From Deltaproteobacteria bacterium (GTDB lineage: Bacteria; Desulfobacterota; Binatia; Binatales; Binataceae), in assembly GCA_027317185.1 (NCBI GenBank), contig DAHVFB010000009.1, positions 1-61,255 of the forward strand: a stretch of 61,255 bases of DNA. Direction: 5' to 3'. Shown here piece by piece: positions 27,430 through 36,861 of the stretch. Both the position numbers and the translations under genes were made by a program. The notes beneath the pieces were generated by a model that was given only the letters and a program-made list of their open reading frames with translations, was not told the DNA's origin and ran no database searches. Within the stretch, counting starts at the first letter, position 1; every line of letters begins with the position of its first letter.

Positions 27430-28184
27430 GACTGTACCGCCTTATTTTCCTCCGATAATCGGCGGCACACATATACTTCGTCTTCGGGGCGTCCCACGAT
27501 GGCGAAGCCGGAGCTTCTAAGCATCGCTTCCACGCACGCCCGATTAGGTATCCACCAGTTCGTGGGATCGCCGGCGAAGCCATGTTCAACAAATTGCATG
27601 CGCGGCATTCCCCCAAGCGTAAAAATTCCTGTTTCATCAAAGGGGTAATCAAGCGCGACACGGGCGACTTTGTCCGCACCCCGAATCATCGACTGAAATA
27701 TCAGAGTATCGCCGGCAACGTGCTCATGGATAAGATCCAAAGCCAACAGGGGATGGCGCAAGTGGTACAGAACGCCGAGGAACAAGACCAGATCGAATCG
27801 TTCCTCGATATTCGCGATGTCATATACCGACATCCGACGAAATTCGATATCCGCGCCACATACCTGCGCGGCGAACCTGGCTTGTGCCAGATAATCTTCG
27901 TCGCAGTCGATACCAAGTACCCGGCTTGCACCACGATGCTTCATTTCAAGTGAATAAAAGCCTCCATTGCATCCGATGTCCAGCACGGCTTTTCCGCGGA
28001 GGTCCTGAGGAATAGCATGCTCAAAGCGCTTCCATTTGGAAGCCGGAAAGTCGCCAAGAAAATGATCGGGAGCAGTTTGTACGCCGCAAAGGTCGATGTT
28101 ATGAAACCATCTACCGAGACTGTTTACGTGATGCTGAATCTCGTCTCGGCTGAACTGCTTCCCACTGGCAATAATTGGCGTCAT
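27426..28184 (-). CDS. SAM-dependent methyltransferase (TIGR04290/Rta_06860-like)
   Basis: A 252-residue class I methyltransferase. The SAM-binding motif I is LDIGCNGGFYS (68-78), and the acidic end of strand beta2 is GIDCDEDYL. The segments DHFLGDFPASKW, VLFLGVLYHLRHPLLAL and FQSMIRGAD are very like those of the TIGR04290 group (from memory), which is distantly related to CmoB. The substrate is probably a sugar or glycan intermediate of this operon; no experimental role is known to me. It overlaps the downstream glycosidase-like gene by four bases (GTGA), so the two products are probably made in similar amounts. Confidence 0.88.
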   Translation of the reverse strand: MTPIIASGKQFSRDEIQHHVNSLGRWFHNIDLCGVQTAPDHFLGDFPASKWKRFEHAIPQDLRGKAVLDIGCNGGFYSLEMKHRGASRVLGIDCDEDYLAQARFAAQVCGADIEFRRMSVYDIANIEERFDLVLFLGVLYHLRHPLLALDLIHEHVAGDTLIFQSMIRGADKVARVALDYPFDETGIFTLGGMPRMQFVEHGFAGDPTNWWIPNRACVEAMLRSSGFAIVGRPEDEVYVCRRLSEENKAVQS

Positions 28185-28204
28185 TTTCTATCCTCGCGGC
28201 GTTG

Positions 28205-29260
28205 TTAGGCGCCCACTTCCGCGATGTACCGTTCGAGCTGTCTGGCTCTGACAGCGCCGCTATGCTCAGCGAGAATTTTTTCGCGGGCGCGCTTTCCGAT
28301 AGACTTGCGAGCACTATCTGATAGTTGTTTCAGGTATCCCAGCATTTCATCGGAGGTACGAGCTAATAGAATCTCTTCTCCCGGCAAAAAGAATTCTTCC
28401 AACCCATTCCAATAATCTGAAATAATGGCGCAGCCACAAGCCGCAGCTTCGAACAGGCGTACGCTGGGCGAATAGCCAGCACTTTTCATGGCTTGGCGCG
28501 TCAGATTTAGAGTAAATCGCAGTGAACCGTAAAAAGCTCGATGATCGCGGGGAGCGGCATGCTCGATCCTCGTCACATTCGATGGCCACGCGGTGTCGGG
28601 GTACATCGGTCCGGCGACAACCATCCGCCCATGCTTCCAACGTCTCGCCGGTACAAGTAATAAGTGATCCAACGCCAAAGAGCGGTCTTGGCTATAGGTG
28701 CCCATGTAGCCGAGATCCCAGCGAACGGCGCGTTGCTCCGCATAGTAGCTGTCGGGATCAGCCGAGCAATACAAAACCCGCGTGGCCTTGGCACCATAGG
28801 CGCTCAACCTGTCCAGCGTGGGGCCACCGGTGAAGGATAGGTACAGGTCGTAATCTTTTATAACTTCCCGCGATAAATACTCGGTATCGTTCCGATCAAG
28901 CTTTTCTAAAGTAATTGGCGTGTCGATGTCATAGAAAGCCGTGGCTCCGCCGGCCGTCTCTATCGCCCACCTGCCAACTGCAACTCCATCCGGAGTATAA
29001 GAGCCAACCATTACTAGATCGGCCTCCCGCACCAGCGAGGCAAACCGCGCCCGTAGATCCTGAAAATCGCTATAAAGATGAACATCGGCTTCGAAGGGAG
29101 TCGAAATGTCGCAGTTTTGCGCATACCAAGGAGTGTCGCGTTCTAGAAAAATAATCCGATGGCCGCGCTGTGCTAGCGCGCGGATAAGAGAGCGATACGT
29201 CGTCGCGTGACCATTACCCCATGATGACCGAACGGAAAGGCCAAGTATCACAATTTTCAA
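28205..29260 (-). CDS. CgeB-like glycosyltransferase (copy C)
   Basis: A 351-residue GT-B-fold protein of the CgeB/spore-maturation glycosyltransferase group. N-terminal Rossmann start MKIVILGLSVRSSWGNGHATTY, a YDIDTPITLEKL segment in the first domain, and the C-terminal donor-site region YSPSVRLFEAAACGCAIISDYWNGLEEFF (about 263-291). The last part, ILLARTSDEMLGYL, is common to the group. It is one of three related copies in tandem. The donor sugar and acceptor are unknown. The gap to copy B is 11 bases. Confidence 0.85.
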   Translation of the reverse strand: MKIVILGLSVRSSWGNGHATTYRSLIRALAQRGHRIIFLERDTPWYAQNCDISTPFEADVHLYSDFQDLRARFASLVREADLVMVGSYTPDGVAVGRWAIETAGGATAFYDIDTPITLEKLDRNDTEYLSREVIKDYDLYLSFTGGPTLDRLSAYGAKATRVLYCSADPDSYYAEQRAVRWDLGYMGTYSQDRSLALDHLLLVPARRWKHGRMVVAGPMYPDTAWPSNVTRIEHAAPRDHRAFYGSLRFTLNLTRQAMKSAGYSPSVRLFEAAACGCAIISDYWNGLEEFFLPGEEILLARTSDEMLGYLKQLSDSARKSIGKRAREKILAEHSGAVRARQLERYIAEVGA

Positions 29261-29271
29261 GCGGCTGGCGG

Positions 29272-30378
29272 TTATGGCTTTATCCTCCTTTCACCAAAGG
29301 TTCCGTATTCAAGCGCTAATTCGATCTGCTTTACCCGGTGCTGATACGTGTGTTCCGCTAGAATTCGCTTTCGAGCGGCCACTCCGATTTTTTGAGCTTG
29401 GTTTTTGGAAAGCTTGGTGAGAATTTCGATGACCTCGTCACCGTCTCGGGCCACCAGCACCTCGCGCCCGGGCTCTAAAAACATGTGGATGCCGTCCCAT
29501 CCGTCACTGATAATGCAAGCGGCAGCTCCAGCGGCTTCGAATATTCGGGTGGGAGGGGAATAGCCATACGCAGCCATACTCGCGCGGTCGACGTTCAGTA
29601 CGGCGAGGGCGCTCGCGTTAAATGCGTTGTGATCCCTGGTGTAAACGTGTCCGAGGTATGTGACGTTGTCCGGCAATGGTTTATCGCCCCAGCCGTTGCC
29701 TCCGAGCAGGAAGGACATTCCGGGTAACCGCGTCGCGGACTTCACAAAAAATTCGTCCACCCGTAGTTCCCGATCAGGTAGTCTATTGCCGAGGAACGAT
29801 AAGTCGGCGCGAAAGCGCCCATCAGGTGCAACCGGGTAGTGAGTAATTGGATCGATTGCGTTGTAGATGGGCCGGCAACGCCTGGCTCCCAGCGATGTAT
29901 AGGCGTTTACCACGCGTGGCCCGCCTCCGTAAGTAAAAATGATGTCAAATGCGGAAATCAGATCCCGGAAGGCATCTTTCGGATCAGCGGCGATTCGGTC
30001 GAGCGTGGCGGGTGCATCAACGTCCCAGAAGGCAGTTAGGCAATCGACATCTCCCATCCTGGCGATTTCACGCTCTAACAACTCATCGGCGACTCCCACG
30101 CCGCTGCATTTTACGACCAGATCCGAGCGTCGCGCCCGTTCGAGTGCGCCGCAGATCTGTGCGTCATTGCTGGCATCATAGACGACCACTTCGGCCCACG
30201 ACGGATCCGGGATGTCCCGATGCTTCTGCCGTTCGTACGCATCGGGCTCGTAAAAGCACACTCGGTGGCCCCTCTCATGAAGGGCTTTTGCGATGCCGCG
30301 GTAATACGTAGCCGCGCCGTTCCAGTATGCGGACACCAGACTTGAACCGAACATCGATATTTTCCAGCGTGCACTCAA
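29272..30378 (-). CDS. CgeB-like glycosyltransferase (copy B)
   Basis: A 368-residue paralogue of the neighbouring CgeB-like genes. It opens with FGSSLVSAYWNGAATYYRG, contains FWDVDAPATLDRI and the donor-site region YGYSPPTRIFEAAGAAACIISDGWDGIHMFL, in the same order as copy C. I place the start at a TTG that overlaps the stop of copy A (TTGA), because a later ATG at 30354 would remove the first beta strand. GT-B fold without membrane segments, so cytoplasmic. A role in building a glycan with the other operon products is inferred. Confidence 0.85.
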   Translation of the reverse strand: MSARWKISMFGSSLVSAYWNGAATYYRGIAKALHERGHRVCFYEPDAYERQKHRDIPDPSWAEVVVYDASNDAQICGALERARRSDLVVKCSGVGVADELLEREIARMGDVDCLTAFWDVDAPATLDRIAADPKDAFRDLISAFDIIFTYGGGPRVVNAYTSLGARRCRPIYNAIDPITHYPVAPDGRFRADLSFLGNRLPDRELRVDEFFVKSATRLPGMSFLLGGNGWGDKPLPDNVTYLGHVYTRDHNAFNASALAVLNVDRASMAAYGYSPPTRIFEAAGAAACIISDGWDGIHMFLEPGREVLVARDGDEVIEILTKLSKNQAQKIGVAARKRILAEHTYQHRVKQIELALEYGTFGERRIKP

Positions 30379-31488
30379 GGAGTGTTCCTGCAGTCAATCG
30401 TTCCGTTATCGCTCAAATAATGGTAAATGTTCAGAAGCTCCGCGGCGCGATGTCTACAGGTGTGGCGTTCGAGAACTGTCCGCCATCCTCGCAGCGCCAT
30501 CTGAGCGGCGGCCTGGGGATGCTTCAGCAAGCCCTCTATCGCGCGGGACATCTCATCGCCATTTCTAGCTATAAGAAAATCTCCCTTCCGAAAAAGCTTT
30601 TCGGTATCCTCCCAGGGAGCGCAAATCAGTGGAATTTTGCACGCAAGAGCCTCGAACACTCGAATTGTGGGAATGCCTGGAAGAGCCTCCACGTAAGGCC
30701 GGCGCGGAATATGCACCGTAAGGGCAGCTTTGGCGAATACTTGGGGAACCTCAAAGTTTGGTATCCAGCCGCGATATGTGACGCCCGCGCTTTTTAATGC
30801 GGACAGTGCCCCTCCTGGATACCTAACTCCGTACGCGGAAGCTCTGAGAAGAAGTCGTCGAACCGGTTCAACGAAAAACTCACTCAACTCGCTCGCACGT
30901 TCTTCGTCGCCAGTTTCCGACCCACACAAGATCATCAGTTTTCCTCTGACACAGCTCCGGCTTAAACGTTCGTATATCGGCTGCCTCATGCCAAATGAAC
31001 ACTTTATTGGATAATCCGCTTTGCAAGTAAATCCGCGCCAGAGCACGGCCAAACGCCAGTACGCCGTCATATCCTCCTATGTCACAGTTGATCAGCGCGT
31101 CAGGCGTAGAAATACTACGATGATGTGTATCGTGAAAAAGCGCGATGAAAGGAATACGCTCCCGAAGTCTCGCCACGCCATTGATGATGTTTTGCGTATT
31201 CCACTCATGCACAAGAACGAGATCCGCCCCTTGCAACTCTCGTTCAAGGTCCATGCCTTCCGGATCGTATCGCTTACTTTCAATCGAGGGATAAACCGAT
31301 CGATAGCGTTCACATGCCGCCACACCATGCTCTAACGTCAAGTTAACCGCACTCCATGCATCCTGCGGCTCATAGACGTCCACGACGTGCTGCATGCCCA
31401 CCAACTCTGAAGCGATTCCGCGAATAAAATGCGCATTACCATTGTTCCAATCCGACATCATCGAATGACAAAAGATCACGATGCGCAT
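30375..31488 (-). CDS. CgeB-like glycosyltransferase (copy A), apparent frameshift
   Basis: Two frames together make one glycosyltransferase of about 370 residues. The first runs from ATG 31488 to about 30912 and covers the N-terminal domain (MRIVIFCHSMMSDWNNGNAHF; HEWNTQNIING). It ends in the motif VWVGNW. The second frame takes up at GDEERASEL near 30911 and covers the donor-site domain (IPTIRVFEALACKIPLICAPW). The change equals one extra or two missing bases within about 30906-30913; a WGGD-type coding (missing GG) would restore WVGNWGDEERASEL. Either the gene is broken or the base call is wrong. It overlaps the GT4 gene by 13 bases upstream and copy B by 4 bases downstream. Confidence 0.8.
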
Positions 31489-32621
31489 ATTTTCGCACCA
31501 ACGTTCCGTAGCCAGTTGTCAATCCGCCCAGTCCTTAAGCTCTCGTAAAGCGACGCATAATTTTCCGCCATTCGGGCGCTTGACAGGTGGGCCGCGCGGC
31601 TCTTCGCCTTCTCGCCGAGCGTAGCTCTACTCACTGAATCGCAGATCAGTGCGTTTAAGGCGTCGGCCAACTGAAGTCGATCGTCGGGTTCGACAAATAC
31701 GGCAGCATCTTCCCAGTTTTCGCGAAGGCTGGGAATATCGCCAAGAATAAGCGGACATCCTGCCGATGCAGCCTCCAGGATAGACAAGCCGAATGGCTCG
31801 TATTTGGCCGGGAATGCATAAATGCCCGCCATGCTCATCCACTCCCTGGTGGCAGACGAAGACAAACGTCCCAGCGCTTTAAGGTCTCCCCTTCCTGCTG
31901 TATTACTCGCAAGCGAAATGTCCCCAGCTACCAGTATCGGCCATGGAACCATCCGAGAAACGGAAGCCAAAGCTTTGAAATTTTTAGCTTCATCCCAAAT
32001 ACGTCCCACAGCAAACACAAAGTCGTGTTTAGGTGTTTGACAAGCGAAACAGCCGCTAATTCCATTTGGAATTACAACAGCAGGAGAATCCCACGTGTAA
32101 TGTTCTTTCAGAGCGGATAACAGTGTCCCAGTGGGGGCCACTACCACATGCGCGGACTCGAGCCCGCGCTCCACTTCCCTCTTGTAGCGGTTCCATTCAA
32201 CGGGAGGATCCGATAATTTCACTGCCCGCCACCAGGACAGTACGCAAGAGTGTGCCACTACGACAATCGGAACATCCCAAGACGCACTCGCGTAAGAATA
32301 CGAATTTAAATGAACTACATCCGGTTGCCACTCCTGTGCTAGTTCAAGCAATCTGTAACCGGTACGGCGCACGTCGTCCCAGGGCGACTCCATCCATTCC
32401 AGCTTGGAAGGTATCGCAACCATTGCAACGTGGGGTACGGAAGCCATCTCCTCCATTTGAGAAGCGTTCGGTGCTGGGCCCGTTACCGCTAATAACACGT
32501 CGCAGTCGAAATGGTCGAGAGCCCTTGCAAGCTCGACAGCATAGTTCCAAATGCCGCCGACCGCATCGGCGGTCATAAGAATCCGTGTGCGTTTCTTTTC
32601 GTGTAAAGCCTGGTTCTTCAC
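31476..32621 (-). CDS. Glycosyltransferase family 4
   Basis: A 381-residue retaining GT-B enzyme. N-terminal RILMTADAVGGIWNYAVELARAL and VVVAHSCVLSWW in the acceptor domain; FAVGRIWDEAKN and the donor-site motif YEPFGLSILEAA (E-x7-E) in the C-terminal domain. The reading frame extends upstream, but the GTG at 32621, overlapping the stop of the oxidoreductase gene (GTGA), gives the best N-terminus and matches the overlap style of the operon. The sugar donor is unknown; the two epimerases upstream suggest an unusual nucleotide sugar. Confidence 0.88.
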   Translation of the reverse strand: MKNQALHEKKRTRILMTADAVGGIWNYAVELARALDHFDCDVLLAVTGPAPNASQMEEMASVPHVAMVAIPSKLEWMESPWDDVRRTGYRLLELAQEWQPDVVHLNSYSYASASWDVPIVVVAHSCVLSWWRAVKLSDPPVEWNRYKREVERGLESAHVVVAPTGTLLSALKEHYTWDSPAVVIPNGISGCFACQTPKHDFVFAVGRIWDEAKNFKALASVSRMVPWPILVAGDISLASNTAGRGDLKALGRLSSSATREWMSMAGIYAFPAKYEPFGLSILEAASAGCPLILGDIPSLRENWEDAAVFVEPDDRLQLADALNALICDSVSRATLGEKAKSRAAHLSSARMAENYASLYESLRTGRIDNWLRNVGAKICAS

Positions 32622-33613
32622 TGATTGGCAACATGCAAGTAAGCCGCATCGACGATTTCCGACACCCGTATCAAGCGGTAGACGGACTGGTCGAAACAAT
32701 TACCGAGGGACAACCGAGAAACCCAGCTTAGTAGCGCGCGTCCGCCCCACTCGTCAGGCGGCTGCGCCAGAATGCGCCGTTCATGTTTAAAATAGTGAAC
32801 GGCCTCAAAATCATAGAAAGAGCCGTTTATGTTTCGTAGTTCGGCGGCACCAAGGGTGCCGCGGACAATCACACTTATTAGAGCATCTCCGCCTGTGGGT
32901 TGATTCCAGGAACAAGCGACGTTGACTTGCGAGTTTCCGGCATCGAAACAGATCATTGCATAGTCTTCGACAGTCCGTGAATCCACATTACGAAGCGGTC
33001 GTCCACTTGCAAACATGCGGGCGTGTCGAAACATAGCTTTCGGAAATCCCAAAAGCCAAAGGGCTAGGTCTATCAGATGGATGCCTAAATCGATGCAACA
33101 TCCGCCGCCTGACAGATTGCGATCATAATACCACTGCTTGTCGGGGCCATAAGAATTGTGAAAAGCAGCGTCGATAGAGTAGATCTCGCCGAGAATACCG
33201 GTTTGCACCAGTTCGCGGATGTTTCGCATCGCAGTTGTAAAGCGATAGGAAAAGTCCGTATCGAGTAGCCGGTCTGCAGATTTCGCGCCCTCGACGATCG
33301 TGCGCGTCTCTTCCGCTGTTCTCGCCACGGGCTTTTGACAAAATACCGCGACTCCGTTCGAAAGAATGCGGCAACACTGGTCCGCATGAAAGGCGCTGGG
33401 CGTTGAGAGCACGATCCCGTCCAACGCGCATTCGAAAGTTTGCTCCAGCGAATCAACCAATTGTGCCGCCGGAACGATTTCGGCAGCGAGGGCTTTGGCA
33501 ACTGGGTCAGGTTCTGCGATAACTTGTATAAATGCGTTATTTGATCGATGTAGCGCTTCCAGGCGTTTACACCCGATCCATCCACAGCCCACAAATCCCA
33601 AGCGAAGTTTCAC
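32618..33613 (-). CDS. Gfo/Idh/MocA family oxidoreductase
   Basis: A 331-residue NAD(P)-dependent sugar oxidoreductase. Rossmann motif GFVGCGWIG (4-12), the cofactor/catalytic QKPVAR segment (EKP-equivalent, near residue 95) and the substrate-site region CIDLGIHLIDLALW (about 170-183). Enzymes of this family reduce or oxidise ketosugars, sugar-nucleotides or inositols. The start is a GTG at 33613, one base after the stop of the dehydrogenase gene; a TTG at 33646 overlapping that gene is possible. Forms a pair with the MDR dehydrogenase in many sugar-modification operons. Confidence 0.9.
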   Translation of the reverse strand: MKLRLGFVGCGWIGCKRLEALHRSNNAFIQVIAEPDPVAKALAAEIVPAAQLVDSLEQTFECALDGIVLSTPSAFHADQCCRILSNGVAVFCQKPVARTAEETRTIVEGAKSADRLLDTDFSYRFTTAMRNIRELVQTGILGEIYSIDAAFHNSYGPDKQWYYDRNLSGGGCCIDLGIHLIDLALWLLGFPKAMFRHARMFASGRPLRNVDSRTVEDYAMICFDAGNSQVNVACSWNQPTGGDALISVIVRGTLGAAELRNINGSFYDFEAVHYFKHERRILAQPPDEWGGRALLSWVSRLSLGNCFDQSVYRLIRVSEIVDAAYLHVANQ

Positions 33614-33614
33614 T

Positions 33615-34589
33615 TTAGATTCCGCGAGTTCTTTGATCCACCGCAAATTCGACCGTAGCTTTAACGAAGCCTTGCGGCCGCTCAGCCAATGCGCTGAAGG
33701 CTTCGTTCAATTCGTGGACTGACAATCGATGGGTTATTAGACGCGAATAGTCGAACACGCCCTCGGCTGCGGCCTCAACGGCCGCCCGCATTCCCGAACA
33801 ATACATTTCAGGTTTGCGCTCGTGTGCATTGATCACATCGATGCCAAGCCAATTCCAGCGCTGAAGATCTACGATTCGCAAGCCGTCCTGATGATACCCG
33901 GCTAAAATTAATTTGCCGTTCTCACCAATGATGGCCGACGCGAGATTTAGAGTGCTTTGCAAACCTGCAGCTTCGATAACGCGTTCGCATCCGAGTCTAT
34001 TTGTAAGGCGAGCGACCTCTTGGACGGGATCATTTGCGAATGCGAGGACGTGCGATGCGCCGTACTCTCGGGCGAGGCTCAAAGAGGTGGATCGTCTCGA
34101 TATCGCAATTACCGTGGCTCCGGCACTTGAACAGAGCTGCGTAAGGACTGCGCCAAGAAAACCGACGCCGACAATTGCTACGGTCTGCCCAGGATGCACA
34201 TCGCTGCGTTTGAAAATATTGAACGCGCAGCCGAACGCTTCGGCGGGAAAAGGTTTGTTCGCGAATACCTCAGGTAAGCGTATCACCTGACCTTCATGTG
34301 CGAGGTCATATTCGGCAAACGCTCGGTAAGAAAGTATTGCAACGCGATCGCCAGGCCGAACGAGCGATACCGCTTCACCTACCTCGTCCACCGTTCCCCA
34401 TCCCTCGTGACCCGGTCCTCCAGGCGCGACCGGGTAGTTAAACCATTCGCGTCCTTCCCATAAAGGGAGGTTTGAAGCACATACGCCACTGCCTTCCATA
34501 CGAAGTCTAACCTGCGCGGGCCCCGGGGTTGGAACAGGAACTTCGATCAGCTCGCATTTTCTAGGTGCTACAATCTGTACGGCGAGCAT
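33615..34589 (-). CDS. Zinc-type alcohol/sorbitol dehydrogenase-like oxidoreductase (MDR)
   Basis: A 324-residue medium-chain dehydrogenase. Cys37 (GVCASN) and His61-Glu62 (GPGHEGWG) form the catalytic zinc site. The structural-zinc loop with four Cys is absent. The Rossmann motif is VGVGFLGAV near residue 141. Likely oxidises a sugar or polyol intermediate of the glycan pathway. It lies 11 bases after the epimerase gene and ends one base before the Gfo/Idh start. Confidence 0.88.
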   Translation of the reverse strand: MLAVQIVAPRKCELIEVPVPTPGPAQVRLRMEGSGVCASNLPLWEGREWFNYPVAPGGPGHEGWGTVDEVGEAVSLVRPGDRVAILSYRAFAEYDLAHEGQVIRLPEVFANKPFPAEAFGCAFNIFKRSDVHPGQTVAIVGVGFLGAVLTQLCSSAGATVIAISRRSTSLSLAREYGASHVLAFANDPVQEVARLTNRLGCERVIEAAGLQSTLNLASAIIGENGKLILAGYHQDGLRIVDLQRWNWLGIDVINAHERKPEMYCSGMRAAVEAAAEGVFDYSRLITHRLSVHELNEAFSALAERPQGFVKATVEFAVDQRTRGI

Positions 34590-34600
34590 TGCGGCTTGGC

Positions 34601-35746
34601 TCAGTTACTGAACTGTGAGATAGGATCAGTTGGGGCAGTGGCCAGCCATTGGTAAAGACGATGCAAACCTTCGCGAATGCCGATCTTTGCCCGCCAGCCA
34701 GTTAAGTGCCGAAAGCGGGCGGTGTCTGAAACATAATAGTATTGATCGCCAGCGCGCCACTGGGCGGATCGAATTTCAGGGGCTGCAATACCCATCTCCC
34801 GCAGCAATTGGATAAGTTCTAACAGGCTGATTGCGTTTGTTGGCCCCCCGCCGATGTTAAATGCGCGCCCAGTGAGCTCGGATGCGTGGTCGTGCGCCAG
34901 AAGCATCGCGTCGATCAAGTCATCTACAAAAAGAAGATCGCGCACCTGCTTACCGTCGCCAAAAATAGTTAATGGCTTTCCGCCGCAAAAACGCGATACG
35001 AAGTGCGCCACCCAGCCCTGATCTTCGTTACCGCGCTGATGCGTGCCGTAGATGCAGCTCATTCTAAATACAATTGCAGTCAGGCCGAAATTATTAGCGT
35101 AATCGAGGACATACTGATCTGCGGCACCCTTGGAGCAGCCATAAGGACTATGAAAATCCAAATGGCAGTCATCTCCGATACCGCGTCGGCGAATCTCAGG
35201 ATCGCGAGGAACGTAACGCGTGCCGGCTTCCTCAAGCAGAATTGACTCAAGCCGACCATACACCTTATTGGTTGAGGTAAACAGAAGCACCGCCGGCTTT
35301 TCAAGCGATTTCAATGCTTCCAACAGATTTAATGTTCCGCGTGCATTAACCTCGAAGTCCTCCAGCGGACACTTGAGGCTGGTAGTCACCGCAACTTGAG
35401 CGGCAAAATGAAATACTGCCGATACTTTTTTTACGCTTTTTCGTAGTTCGGATGCATCGCGGACATCGCCGATCCTAGCTTCAATCAATTTGCCGAATCG
35501 TGAGGAGAGAAACTGAAGATTTGCATTCGCGCCGTTTCGCGATAAGTTGTCCAAGACAACTACCGGCTGGCCTTGTGAAAGCAATCTAAACGCGAGGTTG
35601 GTTCCAATGAAGCCAGCCCCTCCGGTAATCAGCACCGGACTGGCAGTACGGATCCAACTACTTTCGTGATTATGCCGTCCATTCAGTAAATGCCGGCCAT
35701 TGAACGCATTGCCATTGCTCGTGAGCGCGTACACACTGCTTCTCAT
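34601..35746 (-). CDS. NAD-dependent sugar-nucleotide epimerase (CDP-paratose 2-epimerase-like)
   Basis: A 381-residue extended SDR. GGAGFIGTN (42-50) binds NAD, SPYGCSK carries the catalytic Tyr and Lys, and TSTNKVYG together with RMSCIYGTHQRGNEDQGW is the pattern of CDP-paratose/tyvelose 2-epimerases. It therefore probably acts on a CDP- or other NDP-sugar. I use the ATG at 35746 (overlap ATGA with the upstream epimerase stop) and not the longer Gly/Arg-rich frame to 35821. The first 35 residues before the Rossmann motif have no obvious counterpart and may not be structured. Confidence 0.88.
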   Translation of the reverse strand: MRSSVYALTSNGNAFNGRHLLNGRHNHESSWIRTASPVLITGGAGFIGTNLAFRLLSQGQPVVVLDNLSRNGANANLQFLSSRFGKLIEARIGDVRDASELRKSVKKVSAVFHFAAQVAVTTSLKCPLEDFEVNARGTLNLLEALKSLEKPAVLLFTSTNKVYGRLESILLEEAGTRYVPRDPEIRRRGIGDDCHLDFHSPYGCSKGAADQYVLDYANNFGLTAIVFRMSCIYGTHQRGNEDQGWVAHFVSRFCGGKPLTIFGDGKQVRDLLFVDDLIDAMLLAHDHASELTGRAFNIGGGPTNAISLLELIQLLREMGIAAPEIRSAQWRAGDQYYYVSDTARFRHLTGWRAKIGIREGLHRLYQWLATAPTDPISQFSN

Positions 35747-36861
35747 AGCGCCAACCCTCGATGCGCCAATTCGGCGCCAGCCTGCGCCACGCGATCCAAA
35801 GCCACCTGGCCCGCGAGCCATTCCGCCAATTCCACTAGTCCCTGCTCGAGTGACACTTTAGGCTGGAATCCTAAAATGTTTTGTGCACGGGAAATGTCAG
35901 CAAAACAATGACGAATGTCTCCGACACGATATTTTCGCGTTACTTGTGCTTTAATGTTTGAACGTCCGAGCACCGACGCCATCCGTTCCGCTAACTCCAA
36001 CACAGCGCAAGCGCTGCCGCTGCCCACGTTGAAAACCTGGCCGATCGCGCGCTCAGATTCCATCGCCAATCTACAGGCTCGGCTCACATCGCGAACACTG
36101 ACAAAGTCGCGCAACTGGCCCCCGTCTTCGTAAATTAACGGCGACTCTCCATTAAGCAGACGTGCGGCGAATATGGCCATTACACCGGTATAAGGATTCG
36201 ATAGCGCTTGCCGGGAGCCAAACGCATTAAAGAAGCGCAGTGCCACAGTCGGAATTTTGTAGGCTTCTCCTACGCATAAGCACGTGCGTTCCTGGTTGTA
36301 CTTCAATAGCGCGTACACCGAGCTCGGTTCAGGCGCTTTCGCCTCTGACGTCGGCATCGGGGTTAGTTGGCGCCCCACATCGTCGGTAAGTTCCCATTCA
36401 TGATCTGTCAGCCGAAGAACATCGCGCCGGGCCTGCGCAACAATATGGCCATCAGAGTTTCGATAGGATCCCTCACCATAAACGCTCATGCTCGAAGCTA
36501 CGATTAGCCGTTCTACGGGATTGCGAATAATCGCCTCAAGGAGAACCGCCGTGCCAAGACAGTTGACCGAGCTGTAGCGTGAGATCTCGTACATGCTCTG
36601 ACCGACGCCGACAGCGGCAGCCAAATGATAAACCACCTCGACTCCATGCAGTGCACGCTCAACTGCAATAGCATCGCGAACATCCGCCACTGTGAGTTCG
36701 GCCTCGCTGTCTAGGTAATCGGGCCGAGTCGCGTCGTCTCCGTGTACTTGCAAATCAAGATTATCGAGAATGCGGACGCGATGACCCTGTTCGAGCAATT
36801 CGTCCGCGAGATGGGACCCAATGAAGCCGGCACCTCCAACGATTAATACTTTCCTTCCCAT
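35743..36861 (-). CDS. NAD-dependent epimerase/dehydratase
   Basis: A 372-residue extended SDR. GGAGFIGSH (9-17), the Ser/Tyr/Lys triad with SVYALLK, and the substrate-binding region RFFNAFGSRQALSNPYTGV identify a UDP-glucose 4-epimerase-like or related NDP-sugar epimerase. An insertion (about 140-185; rich in polar residues) precedes the catalytic Tyr. It is the first gene of the ten-gene operon. The ATG at 36861 has GGAG 8 bases upstream; the longer GTG start at 36870 would overlap this site. Confidence 0.9.
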   Translation of the reverse strand: MGRKVLIVGGAGFIGSHLADELLEQGHRVRILDNLDLQVHGDDATRPDYLDSEAELTVADVRDAIAVERALHGVEVVYHLAAAVGVGQSMYEISRYSSVNCLGTAVLLEAIIRNPVERLIVASSMSVYGEGSYRNSDGHIVAQARRDVLRLTDHEWELTDDVGRQLTPMPTSEAKAPEPSSVYALLKYNQERTCLCVGEAYKIPTVALRFFNAFGSRQALSNPYTGVMAIFAARLLNGESPLIYEDGGQLRDFVSVRDVSRACRLAMESERAIGQVFNVGSGSACAVLELAERMASVLGRSNIKAQVTRKYRVGDIRHCFADISRAQNILGFQPKVSLEQGLVELAEWLAGQVALDRVAQAGAELAHRGLAL

